Shown here one piece after another: positions 12,894 to 20,545 of a stretch of 63,020 bases of DNA (within the stretch, counting starts at the first letter, position 1; every line of letters starts with the position of its first letter). The position numbers were made by a program, and so were the translations under genes. The notes under the pieces are model-generated. The model ran no database searches. It saw only the letters and a list, made by a program, of their open reading frames with translations, and was not told where the DNA came from. The stretch lies in NCBI GenBank assembly GCA_014361455.1, contig JACIVP010000008.1:1-63020 (forward strand), given 5' to 3'. This stretch comes from Candidatus Methanosuratincola sp. (lineage in GTDB: Archaea > Thermoproteota > Methanomethylicia > Methanomethylicales > Methanomethylicaceae).

Positions 12894-13694
12894 TCAAACT
12901 GATGGTAAAGCCAAGGATTCGTCCATTTCAGTATTATCTTCTGGGACTTCAGCCCTCTCGCCCCGCTTGTGTACATTGTACATCTTGTTAATCGCCCGCT
13001 TAATGGCATTAGTGAATTCCGAGCGGTACCTGAATCCGAACTTCTGCATAATCTCATGGGTCTTCTCGCCCCTGGCATAAGCTACTGCTGCCAAAATGTC
13101 ATTATCCACTACAGACATCTCGGCATCGGGTTCCATCTGCCAGGTAGCTATGCAGTAAGGGTCGAAGCTGACCTTTGACTTGGGGATATCGTTGAACCTG
13201 CAGACCTCCCCGTGATACAGCTGGGATATTAGGTCCACAGTCTTCAGCGACTTCTTGATCCACCTCGCCCTGATGAAAGTAGGGTGGATGAAGAGCTTTT
13301 CCATGTATGCCTCTTCCTGGGTAATCACGAAGAGATGGCACCTGGCTTTGCTCAATTCAGGGACGTACTGCATCCACTTCACGTTGAGCTTGCTCATGGC
13401 CGAGCGCGAGGGGGCAGCCTTGAGGGCCTCGTCAAATATGAAGACCTTACGCTTCCTGTTGCGGAAGAGCCAGGTGTCCAGATCGACAAAGTTATTGATG
13501 TATGAAACTGAAGGGTCGTCCGCCCTGATGTTCGAAGCGACTTCCTCGACCACCCCGAGCCTATCCCTCAGCTCGTCAACCGCCAGGAACAACGCGAAGT
13601 CGGTCTTTCCCGTCTTCCACTTCCCGCTGACCACGCTCACGCTTGCAGGGGTGTCCTTGTAGTGCTTCAGCAGGCACTCGTCCCAGAAGTTCAA
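12894..13694 (-). CDS. P-loop ATPase, possible packaging-type, 266 aa
   Basis: TTG 13694 overlaps the stop of the coiled-coil gene upstream (TTGA), with GGGGGGATC as ribosome site; longer starts upstream would run into that gene. The Walker A is GKWKTGKT at residues 24-31, Walker B is KVFIFDEA at 83-90, and a sensor-like strand HLFVITQEE lies near 120-128. This layout fits FtsK-HerA/A32-like or Zot-like ATPases that move DNA or assemble virions. The C-terminus carries a helix-turn-helix-like segment (RGEKTHEIMQKFGFRYRSEF). Position next to structural-type genes favours a packaging or assembly role, which is inference. Confidence 0.72.
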   Translation of the reverse strand: MNFWDECLLKHYKDTPASVSVVSGKWKTGKTDFALFLAVDELRDRLGVVEEVASNIRADDPSVSYINNFVDLDTWLFRNRKRKVFIFDEALKAAPSRSAMSKLNVKWMQYVPELSKARCHLFVITQEEAYMEKLFIHPTFIRARWIKKSLKTVDLISQLYHGEVCRFNDIPKSKVSFDPYCIATWQMEPDAEMSVVDNDILAAVAYARGEKTHEIMQKFGFRYRSEFTNAIKRAINKMYNVHKRGERAEVPEDNTEMDESLALPSV

Positions 13695-14002
13695 TCTTGA
13701 TCCCCCCTCACGCTGTACTGCCTGATGGTGCTGCCGAGCCTGGCTCCCAGGTTCGTGAGCTCGCCCGCCTGCATGAACCATAGGGCTGTGCCGAGCTTCT
13801 TGTAGGTCTGCTTGAGCGCATTGAGCTGCTCGATGAAGCCCCTGTCGGTCTCGGGATCCAGGAGCTCCAGTAGCACGTTTATCTTGGCTATTTTGTCTGC
13901 GTATATGTTGCAGGCGTAGTCGTTCACGTCGCGCTCCTTCTCGGCCACACTCTGCGCCAGAGTCTGCAGGTAAATGGCTTCCAGGTCTTTGTTCTTCTTC
14001 AT
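13691..14002 (-). CDS. Coiled-coil protein, 103 aa
   Basis: A strong ribosome site (GAGGTGGTGA) precedes ATG 14002. The sequence is entirely helical, with heptad patterns (DLEAIYLQTLAQSVAEKE, FIEQLNALKQTYKKLGTAL). Stop overlaps the ATPase start, so it may be a partner of that ATPase. The left breakpoint of the 4082-bp duplication (13911) falls inside this gene. This copy is intact and its other copy (17993-18084) is truncated after 31 codons. Confidence 0.65.
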   Translation of the reverse strand: MKKNKDLEAIYLQTLAQSVAEKERDVNDYACNIYADKIAKINVLLELLDPETDRGFIEQLNALKQTYKKLGTALWFMQAGELTNLGARLGSTIRQYSVRGDQD

Positions 14003-14016
14003 GTCACCACCTCACT

Positions 14017-14382
14017 TCAGAGGTCTTCCAGCTCGTTCTCTTCCCGCCCCTTCTTCCTCCCAAAGAGCCTGGTCAGGAAGCCTACCCGCTGCTTCCTGGC
14101 TTCCGCTGCGATAGAAGCCACCTGGTTCGCCCTCCAGCCCATGACGCTGCACCTGAGCTTGAGCTTGGTCTGCACGTAGTCCTTCAGGAAGTCCACGTCG
14201 TAGCGCTCGCCGATGAGCTGGATCAAAGTCAGCTCCTCGTCCTCGAATGGGTACAAGTTGCTCAGCAGCGCTATCTTTTCCTCGTCCGTGAGCTCCGAGA
14301 CTGCCCTGGCTATGGCTTCCTCCTTGCCGCCCAGCGAAATGCTCCGCATTATTTCCTTGACCAGAGCGCCCTTCTCAGACAT
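14017..14382 (-). CDS. Unknown helical protein, 121 aa (copy 1)
   Basis: ATG 14382 overlaps the end of the 134-aa gene upstream. The N-terminal two thirds is acidic and helical (EAIARAVSELTDEEKIALLS), and the C-terminus is basic (FLTRLFGRKKGREENELE). It has no membrane helix or recognised domain. The basic tail could contact nucleic acid or membrane lipid. It is encoded between the signal-bearing genes and the ATPase, in one leftward operon. An identical copy lies at 18099-18464. Confidence 0.6.
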   Translation of the reverse strand: MSEKGALVKEIMRSISLGGKEEAIARAVSELTDEEKIALLSNLYPFEDEELTLIQLIGERYDVDFLKDYVQTKLKLRCSVMGWRANQVASIAAEARKQRVGFLTRLFGRKKGREENELEDL

Positions 14383-14779
14383 TAACGCCAGCCACCCTCA
14401 GGATCAACACTATAAACGTGTAAACCCCAACCCCAGCCATCAGGAGCGCCAGCGCGGTCCCCGTGCTTATCTTGCGTTTTTCCGCAATAGCCTTCCAGAA
14501 CGCAGGCTCTATGAGGAAGTTCAGCTTGTTCGCCGTTGACTGGTCTATTGGGGCGTCTGTGTGTATTGCCTTTGAGCTCCTAGTAGTGTTGTCTACAAAG
14601 ACGACTTGCTTTCTTCCGTCCCAGTATATGTGCGAGGGGTCTACTTGGAACCTCAACGGGACTTTGTCAAAAGGCGAACGTTTGGCCTCGGCCGTCCTGT
14701 TTTCTGGGTCGTAAGTCCCTCTGAGCTTCAGTATCTTGTTCTTGTCGATCAGGTTTATTCTCACCTTCAGCTTTTTCAT
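14375..14779 (-). CDS. C-tail-anchored membrane protein, 134 aa (copy 1)
   Basis: The first 100 residues are soluble and strand-rich (VRINLIDKNKILKLRGTYD, IYWDGRKQVVFVDNT). One hydrophobic helix follows near the C-terminus (TALALLMAGVGVYTFIVLIL). No signal peptide is seen, so the soluble domain probably faces the cytoplasm or virion interior. The ribosome site GGAGTTGAG is shared with the end of the gene upstream. No family is recognised; candidate internal virion or assembly protein. Identical copy at 18457-18861. Confidence 0.6.
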   Translation of the reverse strand: MKKLKVRINLIDKNKILKLRGTYDPENRTAEAKRSPFDKVPLRFQVDPSHIYWDGRKQVVFVDNTTRSSKAIHTDAPIDQSTANKLNFLIEPAFWKAIAEKRKISTGTALALLMAGVGVYTFIVLILRVAGVNV

Positions 14780-14783
14780 GCTC

Positions 14784-15794
14784 TCAACTCCAGAAGGTTA
14801 TCATATCCCAAATCAGCTCCAAAATGCCGACTACGGTCCTGTAAATGGCTAAAATGAAGCCCCAAATCGTGAGGAACGCGTCGCCTATCAGCCTAATGTT
14901 CCCCGTGGTTATTGAGGTGTAAATAACATCCAGGAACCAGAATAGCACTATTACCCCAAGCAGCGGGAAGGTCATCTGGACTATCCCGACAAAAAACGTT
15001 ATCAGGAATGCCAGGATCGAGAGGATCCCGCCCCAGTCAATAACCCTGAACCAGTTGAATATCTCTCTGAGCGCGTTATACGGCTCTTGCAGCTCCGGAG
15101 GGCTGTAGCTCCCCATGTAGTTGTTAAGGTCCACGTAGACGCGGCCGTAGCCTTCGTGGTAATAAACCCAAGTCATGTTGTAGGGCGCGGTCAGATTGAA
15201 GACTTCGCTGAGTTTTACCCCTACGGTCCTCTCGCTGACTGAAGTGGCGTAGGTTATTACTGCCTTGCCATCGCGGTTGGGCTGGATGTATAGCTGAAAT
15301 GTGGATGGGCTATGTATAGGCACGGCCCCTTCCAGCCAATCCGAAGGGTCGTATATGCCGTAGAGGGGGATGTCCCGCCAATTCGTGGCGTTCACTTTCG
15401 CCCCCACGTAGACGTCTGACCTAGAAAGGGCTCCCCAAAGCGTAGTGGAATTGACGTATTTCACCACAACCGTCAGGCTGGACCCGTCTGCGCTGTCCAT
15501 CTTGATGACGTAGTAAAAGGACTTGGCGCTGCTGAACATCCACCAGTCCCTATACACCTCTATTTCTGCGGTGTGGACGTCCATCAGCCAGTCCTTCACT
15601 TGGGGATAATTCCAATTTTGGTATTCAGCAGAGCCCCAGTTATCCCCTGGAGGGCTTTCAAGAGGCGGCCCCCAGAGCGGAGGGGGCATGGTCCAGGAGC
15701 CCCTTATGTAGCTCTGATCGGCTGCCGCCACTAGCCCAGGACTCAGCACCAACAAAGCCAGCAGGGGGCCCAATAGCCAAAGCCTAGTATTCAA
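14784..15794 (-). CDS. Secreted, membrane-anchored putative virion protein, 336 aa (copy 1)
   Basis: TTG 15794 starts a signal peptide (LLGPLLALLVLSPGLVAAA) with likely cleavage before DQSYIRG. The ectodomain is rich in aromatic residues and prolines and has four N-glycosylation sequons (NST, NAT, NLT, NMT). About 95 C-terminal residues hold three hydrophobic helices. The architecture suits a glycosylated virion surface or envelope protein, or a membrane-embedded host-facing factor. No family is recognised. It overlaps the 98-aa gene upstream by 11 bases. Identical copy at 18866-19876. Confidence 0.68.
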   Translation of the reverse strand: MNTRLWLLGPLLALLVLSPGLVAAADQSYIRGSWTMPPPLWGPPLESPPGDNWGSAEYQNWNYPQVKDWLMDVHTAEIEVYRDWWMFSSAKSFYYVIKMDSADGSSLTVVVKYVNSTTLWGALSRSDVYVGAKVNATNWRDIPLYGIYDPSDWLEGAVPIHSPSTFQLYIQPNRDGKAVITYATSVSERTVGVKLSEVFNLTAPYNMTWVYYHEGYGRVYVDLNNYMGSYSPPELQEPYNALREIFNWFRVIDWGGILSILAFLITFFVGIVQMTFPLLGVIVLFWFLDVIYTSITTGNIRLIGDAFLTIWGFILAIYRTVVGILELIWDMITFWS

Positions 15795-16080
15795 CCGGCG
15801 GGTCCTCCCTGGGGACTTCTGGCCTGTAGTGGACCTCGTAGTCCTTGTTGCCGAACTTGTCGAACACGATCAGGTTATCAGTCAGGATTTCCTCGATGGC
15901 GTGGTCCTTGTCGGCGAATTTCCGCATCTTCATGTAAAACTCTGCCAGGAGCCTGTTGGTGTCGATGGCATACTTGATTTTGTTAGCCATGCCTATTGGG
16001 ACCAGGATCTCGGCGTCTATCCTGGCGGTTATTTCTTGCCTGTTCCCCTGGCGGTCCTTGATTACGGCGGTGATATACAC
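15784..16080 (-). CDS. Small soluble protein, 98 aa (copy 1)
   Basis: GTG 16080 lies within the end of the ribbon-helix-helix gene upstream. The sequence starts with a strand (MYITAVIKDRQGNRQEITA), then charged helices (RLLAEFYMKMRKFADKDHAIEEIL), and ends acidic (VPREDPPVEY). Stop is TAG and overlaps the next start. No family is recognised. It is the second gene of the leftward structural operon. Identical copy at 19866-20162. Confidence 0.58.
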   Translation of the reverse strand: MYITAVIKDRQGNRQEITARIDAEILVPIGMANKIKYAIDTNRLLAEFYMKMRKFADKDHAIEEILTDNLIVFDKFGNKDYEVHYRPEVPREDPPVEY

Positions 16081-16229
16081 AGCGCCCCCTCCCTGTGCTT
16101 TCGGTAGTAGTCCTCAAGGATCAGGTTTACGTAGTTGTTGAAGCTCCTGCGTTCCTCCTCGGCTTTCCTTTTCAGCCAATCCGAAAGGTATTCGGGGATG
16201 TAAAGGTAGGCGTACACCTTCGAGGACAT
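16062..16229 (-). CDS. Ribbon-helix-helix regulator, 55 aa (copy 1)
   Basis: ATG 16229 opens a CopG/Arc-like protein: strand KVYAYLYIPEYLSDWLKRKA, then helix B with RRSFNNYVNLILEDYYRKH. It is the first gene of the leftward structural operon. A TATA-like TTTTAAAG about 25 bp upstream suggests a leaderless transcript. The divergent promoter region next to it holds a symmetrical element (16272-16294), so this protein is the obvious candidate to bind it. It ends TAA, overlapping the next gene by 19 bases. Identical copy at 20144-20311. Confidence 0.72.
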   Translation of the reverse strand: MSSKVYAYLYIPEYLSDWLKRKAEEERRSFNNYVNLILEDYYRKHREGALCISPP

Positions 16230-16271
16230 GTTGTAGCCCTGTTACCCTTTAAAACTTTAATAATTTAAGAA

Positions 16272-16294
16272 TTTTTCAGAGAAATGCTGAAAAA
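16272..16294. promoter_or_regulatory. Putative operator TTTTTCAG-N7-CTGAAAAA (copy 1)
   Basis: An 8-bp inverted repeat with a 7-nt spacer sits between the two divergent transcription units. A near-identical site with the same spacing (TTTTTCTG-N7-CTGAAAAA) precedes the secreted-protein gene at 22159, and a further copy is at 20354 by duplication. A second small palindrome (ATGGTAAAAACCAT) follows at about 16309. The shared element suggests common control of late genes. Confidence 0.6.
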
Positions 16295-16336
16295 AGTATT
16301 TTTTATCATGGTAAAAACCATAATTAGGGAAGGAAT

Positions 16337-16450
16337 ATGAGCTCAACAACCGAAATTACGGACATAGTCCTGGCATGGATGCCGCTAATAATCGTGTTCG
16401 CCATGCTGGGAATGGTCTTGGGCATGATGAAGAAGTTCGGCAAGTTCTGA
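16337..16450 (+). CDS. Small single-pass membrane protein, 37 aa; coat-protein candidate (copy 1)
   Basis: ATG 16337 follows a good ribosome site (GGAAGGAA). A short polar N-terminus (MSSTTEITDIVL) is followed by one hydrophobic helix rich in methionine (PLIIVFAMLGMVLGMM) and a basic tail (KKFGKF). The helix and tail match the C-terminus of the next gene's protein at 13 of 24 positions. Tiny hydrophobic proteins with basic ends are major coat proteins in several archaeal and filamentous viruses. It has the best promoter context in the block. Coat function is inferred. Identical copy at 20419-20532. Confidence 0.62.
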   Translation: MSSTTEITDIVLAWMPLIIVFAMLGMVLGMMKKFGKF

Positions 16451-16463
16451 GGGGGTGCTCAAC

Positions 16464-17111
16464 ATGGAAAGTAGGCGCCTCCTGCCAATACTAGCGGTGC
16501 TTTTTCTAGTGGTTCCAATCGCTTCCGCCGGGATTATCATTACCATACCGTTCTCGGAGTTCAACGCTGGGCTGACTGAGCATCCAACGGGATACACCTC
16601 GGACACCTGGACGGTCAGCTTGGTGAATACGCTGAACTTTTCGGGGCCCGGCTCAGTTGCCAAGCTTTTCATAGCCAACAGCACGGGGGCGGAATTTTAC
16701 GCTATAAACGTGAACCTTGCCCCTGAGCTCGACAACCCTCAGAGATACAGCATGGACTTTTTCATTGCTTCAACGGTAGACCCTGGCCCTGACAACTGGA
16801 CCCATATCGGAATGATCCACAACTGCGTACCCGGAAAAGCCTATTACATCAGGCTGGACGCCAATGCGAGCACTTTCTCGGTTACCGACGGCAACAAAGT
16901 GCTCCTGACCAACCCGGTAGCCAACCCGTTCCCGGCGAAAAACATCAGAACCATAGGCGCCGAAGGGACCGCTGTCGATGGCTATGTGAAGGTGTCTGTC
17001 GACAAATGGGCTTACACCCCTGTTGAAACCGTGAACGCGTGGCTTCCGATAGTGTTGGCTTTTGCGATGCTTGGCATGGCACTCGGGCTTCTCAGGAAGA
17101 TGTCCAAGTAA
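16464..17111 (+). CDS. Secreted ectodomain protein with coat-like tail, 215 aa (copy 1)
   Basis: ATG 16464, 13 bases after the previous stop, starts a signal peptide (RRLLPILAVLFLVVPIASAG). The ectodomain is about 165 residues, strand-rich, with sequons NFS, NST, NWT and NAS. It ends in one membrane helix and a basic tail (FAMLGMALGLLRKMSK) that resembles the whole helix-and-tail of the 37-aa protein before it. It may be a minor spike built on the same membrane or coat lattice as the small protein. The ectodomain looks jelly-roll-like by its strand pattern only; no family is recognised. Identical copy at 20546-21193. Confidence 0.65.
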   Translation: MESRRLLPILAVLFLVVPIASAGIIITIPFSEFNAGLTEHPTGYTSDTWTVSLVNTLNFSGPGSVAKLFIANSTGAEFYAINVNLAPELDNPQRYSMDFFIASTVDPGPDNWTHIGMIHNCVPGKAYYIRLDANASTFSVTDGNKVLLTNPVANPFPAKNIRTIGAEGTAVDGYVKVSVDKWAYTPVETVNAWLPIVLAFAMLGMALGLLRKMSK

Positions 17112-17165
17112 GCCAGGACTCAATCTTTATTTTTTTTATGCAGCTTAGTAAGTGGGGGGTAGTAA

Positions 17166-18467
17166 ATGCGAGGGTTAGCGGCTATTTTGGTCTTTGGGCT
17201 GATGCTGTTTCCTACCGTAGCTGCCTCAACCCCTGTTTTCGTTTTCAGCCCAGATAAAGTCCGTTATGAGGTATGGGGAGGGTTCAACGAGGATGCAGTA
17301 GGAAACTCCTCGTATGTTGACGTGGGGCTTATTGGAGGAGGCGGATATGCCAGGCTGTGGATTAATGACACCTCCGGCTCTTGGGGGCTGGCGAAGATCT
17401 CGAGGGGGCTGATGCCCCACTACTGGGGCTTGAGGTACGCGCTTCTGGATGAAGAGTTTGAAGTGAGAAGGGGGTGGCCGACCCAAGACCTGATTCTGGA
17501 TATCGACCTGAAGCTTGTCAATTATGCCCCGTACACCCCGGACAACTCCAGCACCAACGTGGCAATCGTGCTCTTCTTCGAGAGCCTGGACCCTGAAACC
17601 GATTACCAGGTTAAGTGCTACCAGACCGAGCTGCAGTTCTTTAGCTACTACGGCGACAGAGTCCAGAAGAACCAGATGTGGTTCTTTGAATGGAGGGGCG
17701 ACGGGGTGGCCCAGTTCAAGCTGGCGGACAACCTCCAGCCGGGGGAGTACAAGCACTATAAACTGAACTTGCTCCCATACATCCAACAGATGATGGACCA
17801 CTACAGGCTGGATCACGTGAAGCTGAAGCACGTCGAGATCTTCACGGAGGCGTACAAGGGGTACTGCGAGTTCGAGCTCTACTCCGCAAAGATATACCCG
17901 CAGCTCAACCTGGCTTCGGAGCACCTCGTAAAACCGATGCTGCCTGCCGTGCTAGTGCTGGGGCTCTGCGCTATAGCTTTCATAGCGTTTTACAGGCGTA
18001 GTCGTTCACGTCGCGCTCCTTCTCGGCCACACTCTGCGCCAGAGTCTGCAGGTAAATGGCTTCCAGGTCTTTGTTCTTCTTCATGTCACCACCTCACTTC
18101 AGAGGTCTTCCAGCTCGTTCTCTTCCCGCCCCTTCTTCCTCCCAAAGAGCCTGGTCAGGAAGCCTACCCGCTGCTTCCTGGCTTCCGCTGCGATAGAAGC
18201 CACCTGGTTCGCCCTCCAGCCCATGACGCTGCACCTGAGCTTGAGCTTGGTCTGCACGTAGTCCTTCAGGAAGTCCACGTCGTAGCGCTCGCCGATGAGC
18301 TGGATCAAAGTCAGCTCCTCGTCCTCGAATGGGTACAAGTTGCTCAGCAGCGCTATCTTTTCCTCGTCCGTGAGCTCCGAGACTGCCCTGGCTATGGCTT
18401 CCTCCTTGCCGCCCAGCGAAATGCTCCGCATTATTTCCTTGACCAGAGCGCCCTTCTCAGACATTAA
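17166..18467 (+). CDS. Secreted, tail-anchored putative spike, native stop lost at duplication (copy 1)
   Basis: Signal peptide (GLAAILVFGLMLFPTVAAS), an ectodomain of about 220 residues with three sequons (NSS, NDT, NSS), and a C-terminal helix (LPAVLVLGLCAIAFIAFYRR). The intact form is 278 aa, as in copy 2 (21248-22084). Here the duplication junction at 17993 removes the stop, and the frame runs on about 155 codons through the antisense strand of the 121-aa gene. That extension has no protein character. The product may still fold, with a long cytoplasmic tail, or be non-functional. ATG 17166 is preceded by GGGGGGT. Confidence 0.65.
   Translation: MRGLAAILVFGLMLFPTVAASTPVFVFSPDKVRYEVWGGFNEDAVGNSSYVDVGLIGGGGYARLWINDTSGSWGLAKISRGLMPHYWGLRYALLDEEFEVRRGWPTQDLILDIDLKLVNYAPYTPDNSSTNVAIVLFFESLDPETDYQVKCYQTELQFFSYYGDRVQKNQMWFFEWRGDGVAQFKLADNLQPGEYKHYKLNLLPYIQQMMDHYRLDHVKLKHVEIFTEAYKGYCEFELYSAKIYPQLNLASEHLVKPMLPAVLVLGLCAIAFIAFYRRSRSRRAPSRPHSAPESAGKWLPGLCSSSCHHLTSEVFQLVLFPPLLPPKEPGQEAYPLLPGFRCDRSHLVRPPAHDAAPELELGLHVVLQEVHVVALADELDQSQLLVLEWVQVAQQRYLFLVRELRDCPGYGFLLAAQRNAPHYFLDQSALLRH
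17993..18084 (-). pseudogene. Truncated copy of the coiled-coil gene
   Basis: The first 31 codons of the 103-aa coiled-coil gene (13691-14002), with its ribosome site, are cut at the duplication junction. The frame then enters antisense sequence of the upstream spike gene. It is not expected to be functional. Confidence 0.8.
18099..18464 (-). CDS. Unknown helical protein, 121 aa (copy 2)
   Basis: Identical protein to 14017-14382, with the same overlap to the gene upstream. In this copy the downstream coiled-coil and ATPase genes are missing, so the transcript would end in the truncated fragment and run antisense into the copy 1 spike gene. Confidence 0.58.
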   Translation of the reverse strand: MSEKGALVKEIMRSISLGGKEEAIARAVSELTDEEKIALLSNLYPFEDEELTLIQLIGERYDVDFLKDYVQTKLKLRCSVMGWRANQVASIAAEARKQRVGFLTRLFGRKKGREENELEDL

Positions 18468-18861
18468 CGCCAGCCACCCTCAGGATCAACACTATAAACG
18501 TGTAAACCCCAACCCCAGCCATCAGGAGCGCCAGCGCGGTCCCCGTGCTTATCTTGCGTTTTTCCGCAATAGCCTTCCAGAACGCAGGCTCTATGAGGAA
18601 GTTCAGCTTGTTCGCCGTTGACTGGTCTATTGGGGCGTCTGTGTGTATTGCCTTTGAGCTCCTAGTAGTGTTGTCTACAAAGACGACTTGCTTTCTTCCG
18701 TCCCAGTATATGTGCGAGGGGTCTACTTGGAACCTCAACGGGACTTTGTCAAAAGGCGAACGTTTGGCCTCGGCCGTCCTGTTTTCTGGGTCGTAAGTCC
18801 CTCTGAGCTTCAGTATCTTGTTCTTGTCGATCAGGTTTATTCTCACCTTCAGCTTTTTCAT
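18457..18861 (-). CDS. C-tail-anchored membrane protein, 134 aa (copy 2)
   Basis: Identical protein to 14375-14779: a soluble strand-rich domain followed by one C-terminal membrane helix. Same spacing and overlaps. Confidence 0.58.
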   Translation of the reverse strand: MKKLKVRINLIDKNKILKLRGTYDPENRTAEAKRSPFDKVPLRFQVDPSHIYWDGRKQVVFVDNTTRSSKAIHTDAPIDQSTANKLNFLIEPAFWKAIAEKRKISTGTALALLMAGVGVYTFIVLILRVAGVNV

Positions 18862-18865
18862 GCTC

Positions 18866-19876
18866 TCAACTCCAGAAGGTTATCATATCCCAAATCAGCT
18901 CCAAAATGCCGACTACGGTCCTGTAAATGGCTAAAATGAAGCCCCAAATCGTGAGGAACGCGTCGCCTATCAGCCTAATGTTCCCCGTGGTTATTGAGGT
19001 GTAAATAACATCCAGGAACCAGAATAGCACTATTACCCCAAGCAGCGGGAAGGTCATCTGGACTATCCCGACAAAAAACGTTATCAGGAATGCCAGGATC
19101 GAGAGGATCCCGCCCCAGTCAATAACCCTGAACCAGTTGAATATCTCTCTGAGCGCGTTATACGGCTCTTGCAGCTCCGGAGGGCTGTAGCTCCCCATGT
19201 AGTTGTTAAGGTCCACGTAGACGCGGCCGTAGCCTTCGTGGTAATAAACCCAAGTCATGTTGTAGGGCGCGGTCAGATTGAAGACTTCGCTGAGTTTTAC
19301 CCCTACGGTCCTCTCGCTGACTGAAGTGGCGTAGGTTATTACTGCCTTGCCATCGCGGTTGGGCTGGATGTATAGCTGAAATGTGGATGGGCTATGTATA
19401 GGCACGGCCCCTTCCAGCCAATCCGAAGGGTCGTATATGCCGTAGAGGGGGATGTCCCGCCAATTCGTGGCGTTCACTTTCGCCCCCACGTAGACGTCTG
19501 ACCTAGAAAGGGCTCCCCAAAGCGTAGTGGAATTGACGTATTTCACCACAACCGTCAGGCTGGACCCGTCTGCGCTGTCCATCTTGATGACGTAGTAAAA
19601 GGACTTGGCGCTGCTGAACATCCACCAGTCCCTATACACCTCTATTTCTGCGGTGTGGACGTCCATCAGCCAGTCCTTCACTTGGGGATAATTCCAATTT
19701 TGGTATTCAGCAGAGCCCCAGTTATCCCCTGGAGGGCTTTCAAGAGGCGGCCCCCAGAGCGGAGGGGGCATGGTCCAGGAGCCCCTTATGTAGCTCTGAT
19801 CGGCTGCCGCCACTAGCCCAGGACTCAGCACCAACAAAGCCAGCAGGGGGCCCAATAGCCAAAGCCTAGTATTCAA
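18866..19876 (-). CDS. Secreted, membrane-anchored putative virion protein, 336 aa (copy 2)
   Basis: Identical protein to 14784-15794, including the TTG start, signal peptide, four sequons and three C-terminal membrane helices. The absence of any difference argues for a very recent duplication. Confidence 0.66.
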   Translation of the reverse strand: MNTRLWLLGPLLALLVLSPGLVAAADQSYIRGSWTMPPPLWGPPLESPPGDNWGSAEYQNWNYPQVKDWLMDVHTAEIEVYRDWWMFSSAKSFYYVIKMDSADGSSLTVVVKYVNSTTLWGALSRSDVYVGAKVNATNWRDIPLYGIYDPSDWLEGAVPIHSPSTFQLYIQPNRDGKAVITYATSVSERTVGVKLSEVFNLTAPYNMTWVYYHEGYGRVYVDLNNYMGSYSPPELQEPYNALREIFNWFRVIDWGGILSILAFLITFFVGIVQMTFPLLGVIVLFWFLDVIYTSITTGNIRLIGDAFLTIWGFILAIYRTVVGILELIWDMITFWS

Positions 19877-20162
19877 CCGGCGGGTCCTCCCTGGGGACTT
19901 CTGGCCTGTAGTGGACCTCGTAGTCCTTGTTGCCGAACTTGTCGAACACGATCAGGTTATCAGTCAGGATTTCCTCGATGGCGTGGTCCTTGTCGGCGAA
20001 TTTCCGCATCTTCATGTAAAACTCTGCCAGGAGCCTGTTGGTGTCGATGGCATACTTGATTTTGTTAGCCATGCCTATTGGGACCAGGATCTCGGCGTCT
20101 ATCCTGGCGGTTATTTCTTGCCTGTTCCCCTGGCGGTCCTTGATTACGGCGGTGATATACAC
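19866..20162 (-). CDS. Small soluble protein, 98 aa (copy 2)
   Basis: Identical protein to 15784-16080, with the same GTG start and TAG stop. Confidence 0.56.
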   Translation of the reverse strand: MYITAVIKDRQGNRQEITARIDAEILVPIGMANKIKYAIDTNRLLAEFYMKMRKFADKDHAIEEILTDNLIVFDKFGNKDYEVHYRPEVPREDPPVEY

Positions 20163-20311
20163 AGCGCCCCCTCCCTGTGCTTTCGGTAGTAGTCCTCAAG
20201 GATCAGGTTTACGTAGTTGTTGAAGCTCCTGCGTTCCTCCTCGGCTTTCCTTTTCAGCCAATCCGAAAGGTATTCGGGGATGTAAAGGTAGGCGTACACC
20301 TTCGAGGACAT
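20144..20311 (-). CDS. Ribbon-helix-helix regulator, 55 aa (copy 2)
   Basis: Identical to 16062-16229. Two copies of a candidate repressor and of its candidate operator would leave their ratio unchanged. Confidence 0.7.
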   Translation of the reverse strand: MSSKVYAYLYIPEYLSDWLKRKAEEERRSFNNYVNLILEDYYRKHREGALCISPP

Positions 20312-20353
20312 GTTGTAGCCCTGTTACCCTTTAAAACTTTAATAATTTAAGAA

Positions 20354-20376
20354 TTTTTCAGAGAAATGCTGAAAAA
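20354..20376. promoter_or_regulatory. Putative operator TTTTTCAG-N7-CTGAAAAA (copy 2)
   Basis: Duplicate of 16272-16294, in the same divergent promoter context. Confidence 0.58.
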
Positions 20377-20418
20377 AGTATTTTTTATCATGGTAAAAAC
20401 CATAATTAGGGAAGGAAT

Positions 20419-20532
20419 ATGAGCTCAACAACCGAAATTACGGACATAGTCCTGGCATGGATGCCGCTAATAATCGTGTTCGCCATGCTGGGAATGGTCT
20501 TGGGCATGATGAAGAAGTTCGGCAAGTTCTGA
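20419..20532 (+). CDS. Small single-pass membrane protein, 37 aa; coat-protein candidate (copy 2)
   Basis: Identical to 16337-16450. Doubling this gene would raise the dose of a candidate major structural protein. Confidence 0.6.
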   Translation: MSSTTEITDIVLAWMPLIIVFAMLGMVLGMMKKFGKF

Positions 20533-20545
20533 GGGGGTGCTCAAC

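Larger units (their letters stand above)
13911..17992. repeat. Tandem duplication, copy 1 (4082 bp)
   Basis: Copy 1 of a direct head-to-tail duplication; copy 2 is 17993-22074. All complete proteins encoded in the two copies are identical, and by eye the DNA is too. The three borders share CAGGCGT (13911, 17993, 22075), a 7-bp microhomology. The unit holds the structural-type block, from the 121-aa gene through the 278-aa membrane-anchored protein, including a divergent promoter. Confidence 0.92.

Noticed and set aside
12960-12985. TGTACATTGTACA palindrome as a fourth integrase arm site
   Set aside because: It differs from TGTACCGTACA in centre and spacing and lies far from the attachment site inside the ATPase gene.
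17166-18467. A 433-aa protein with a signal peptide
   Set aside because: Only the first 278 codons are a real gene; the rest is the antisense strand of the next duplication unit. The intact copy at 21248-22084 shows the natural stop.
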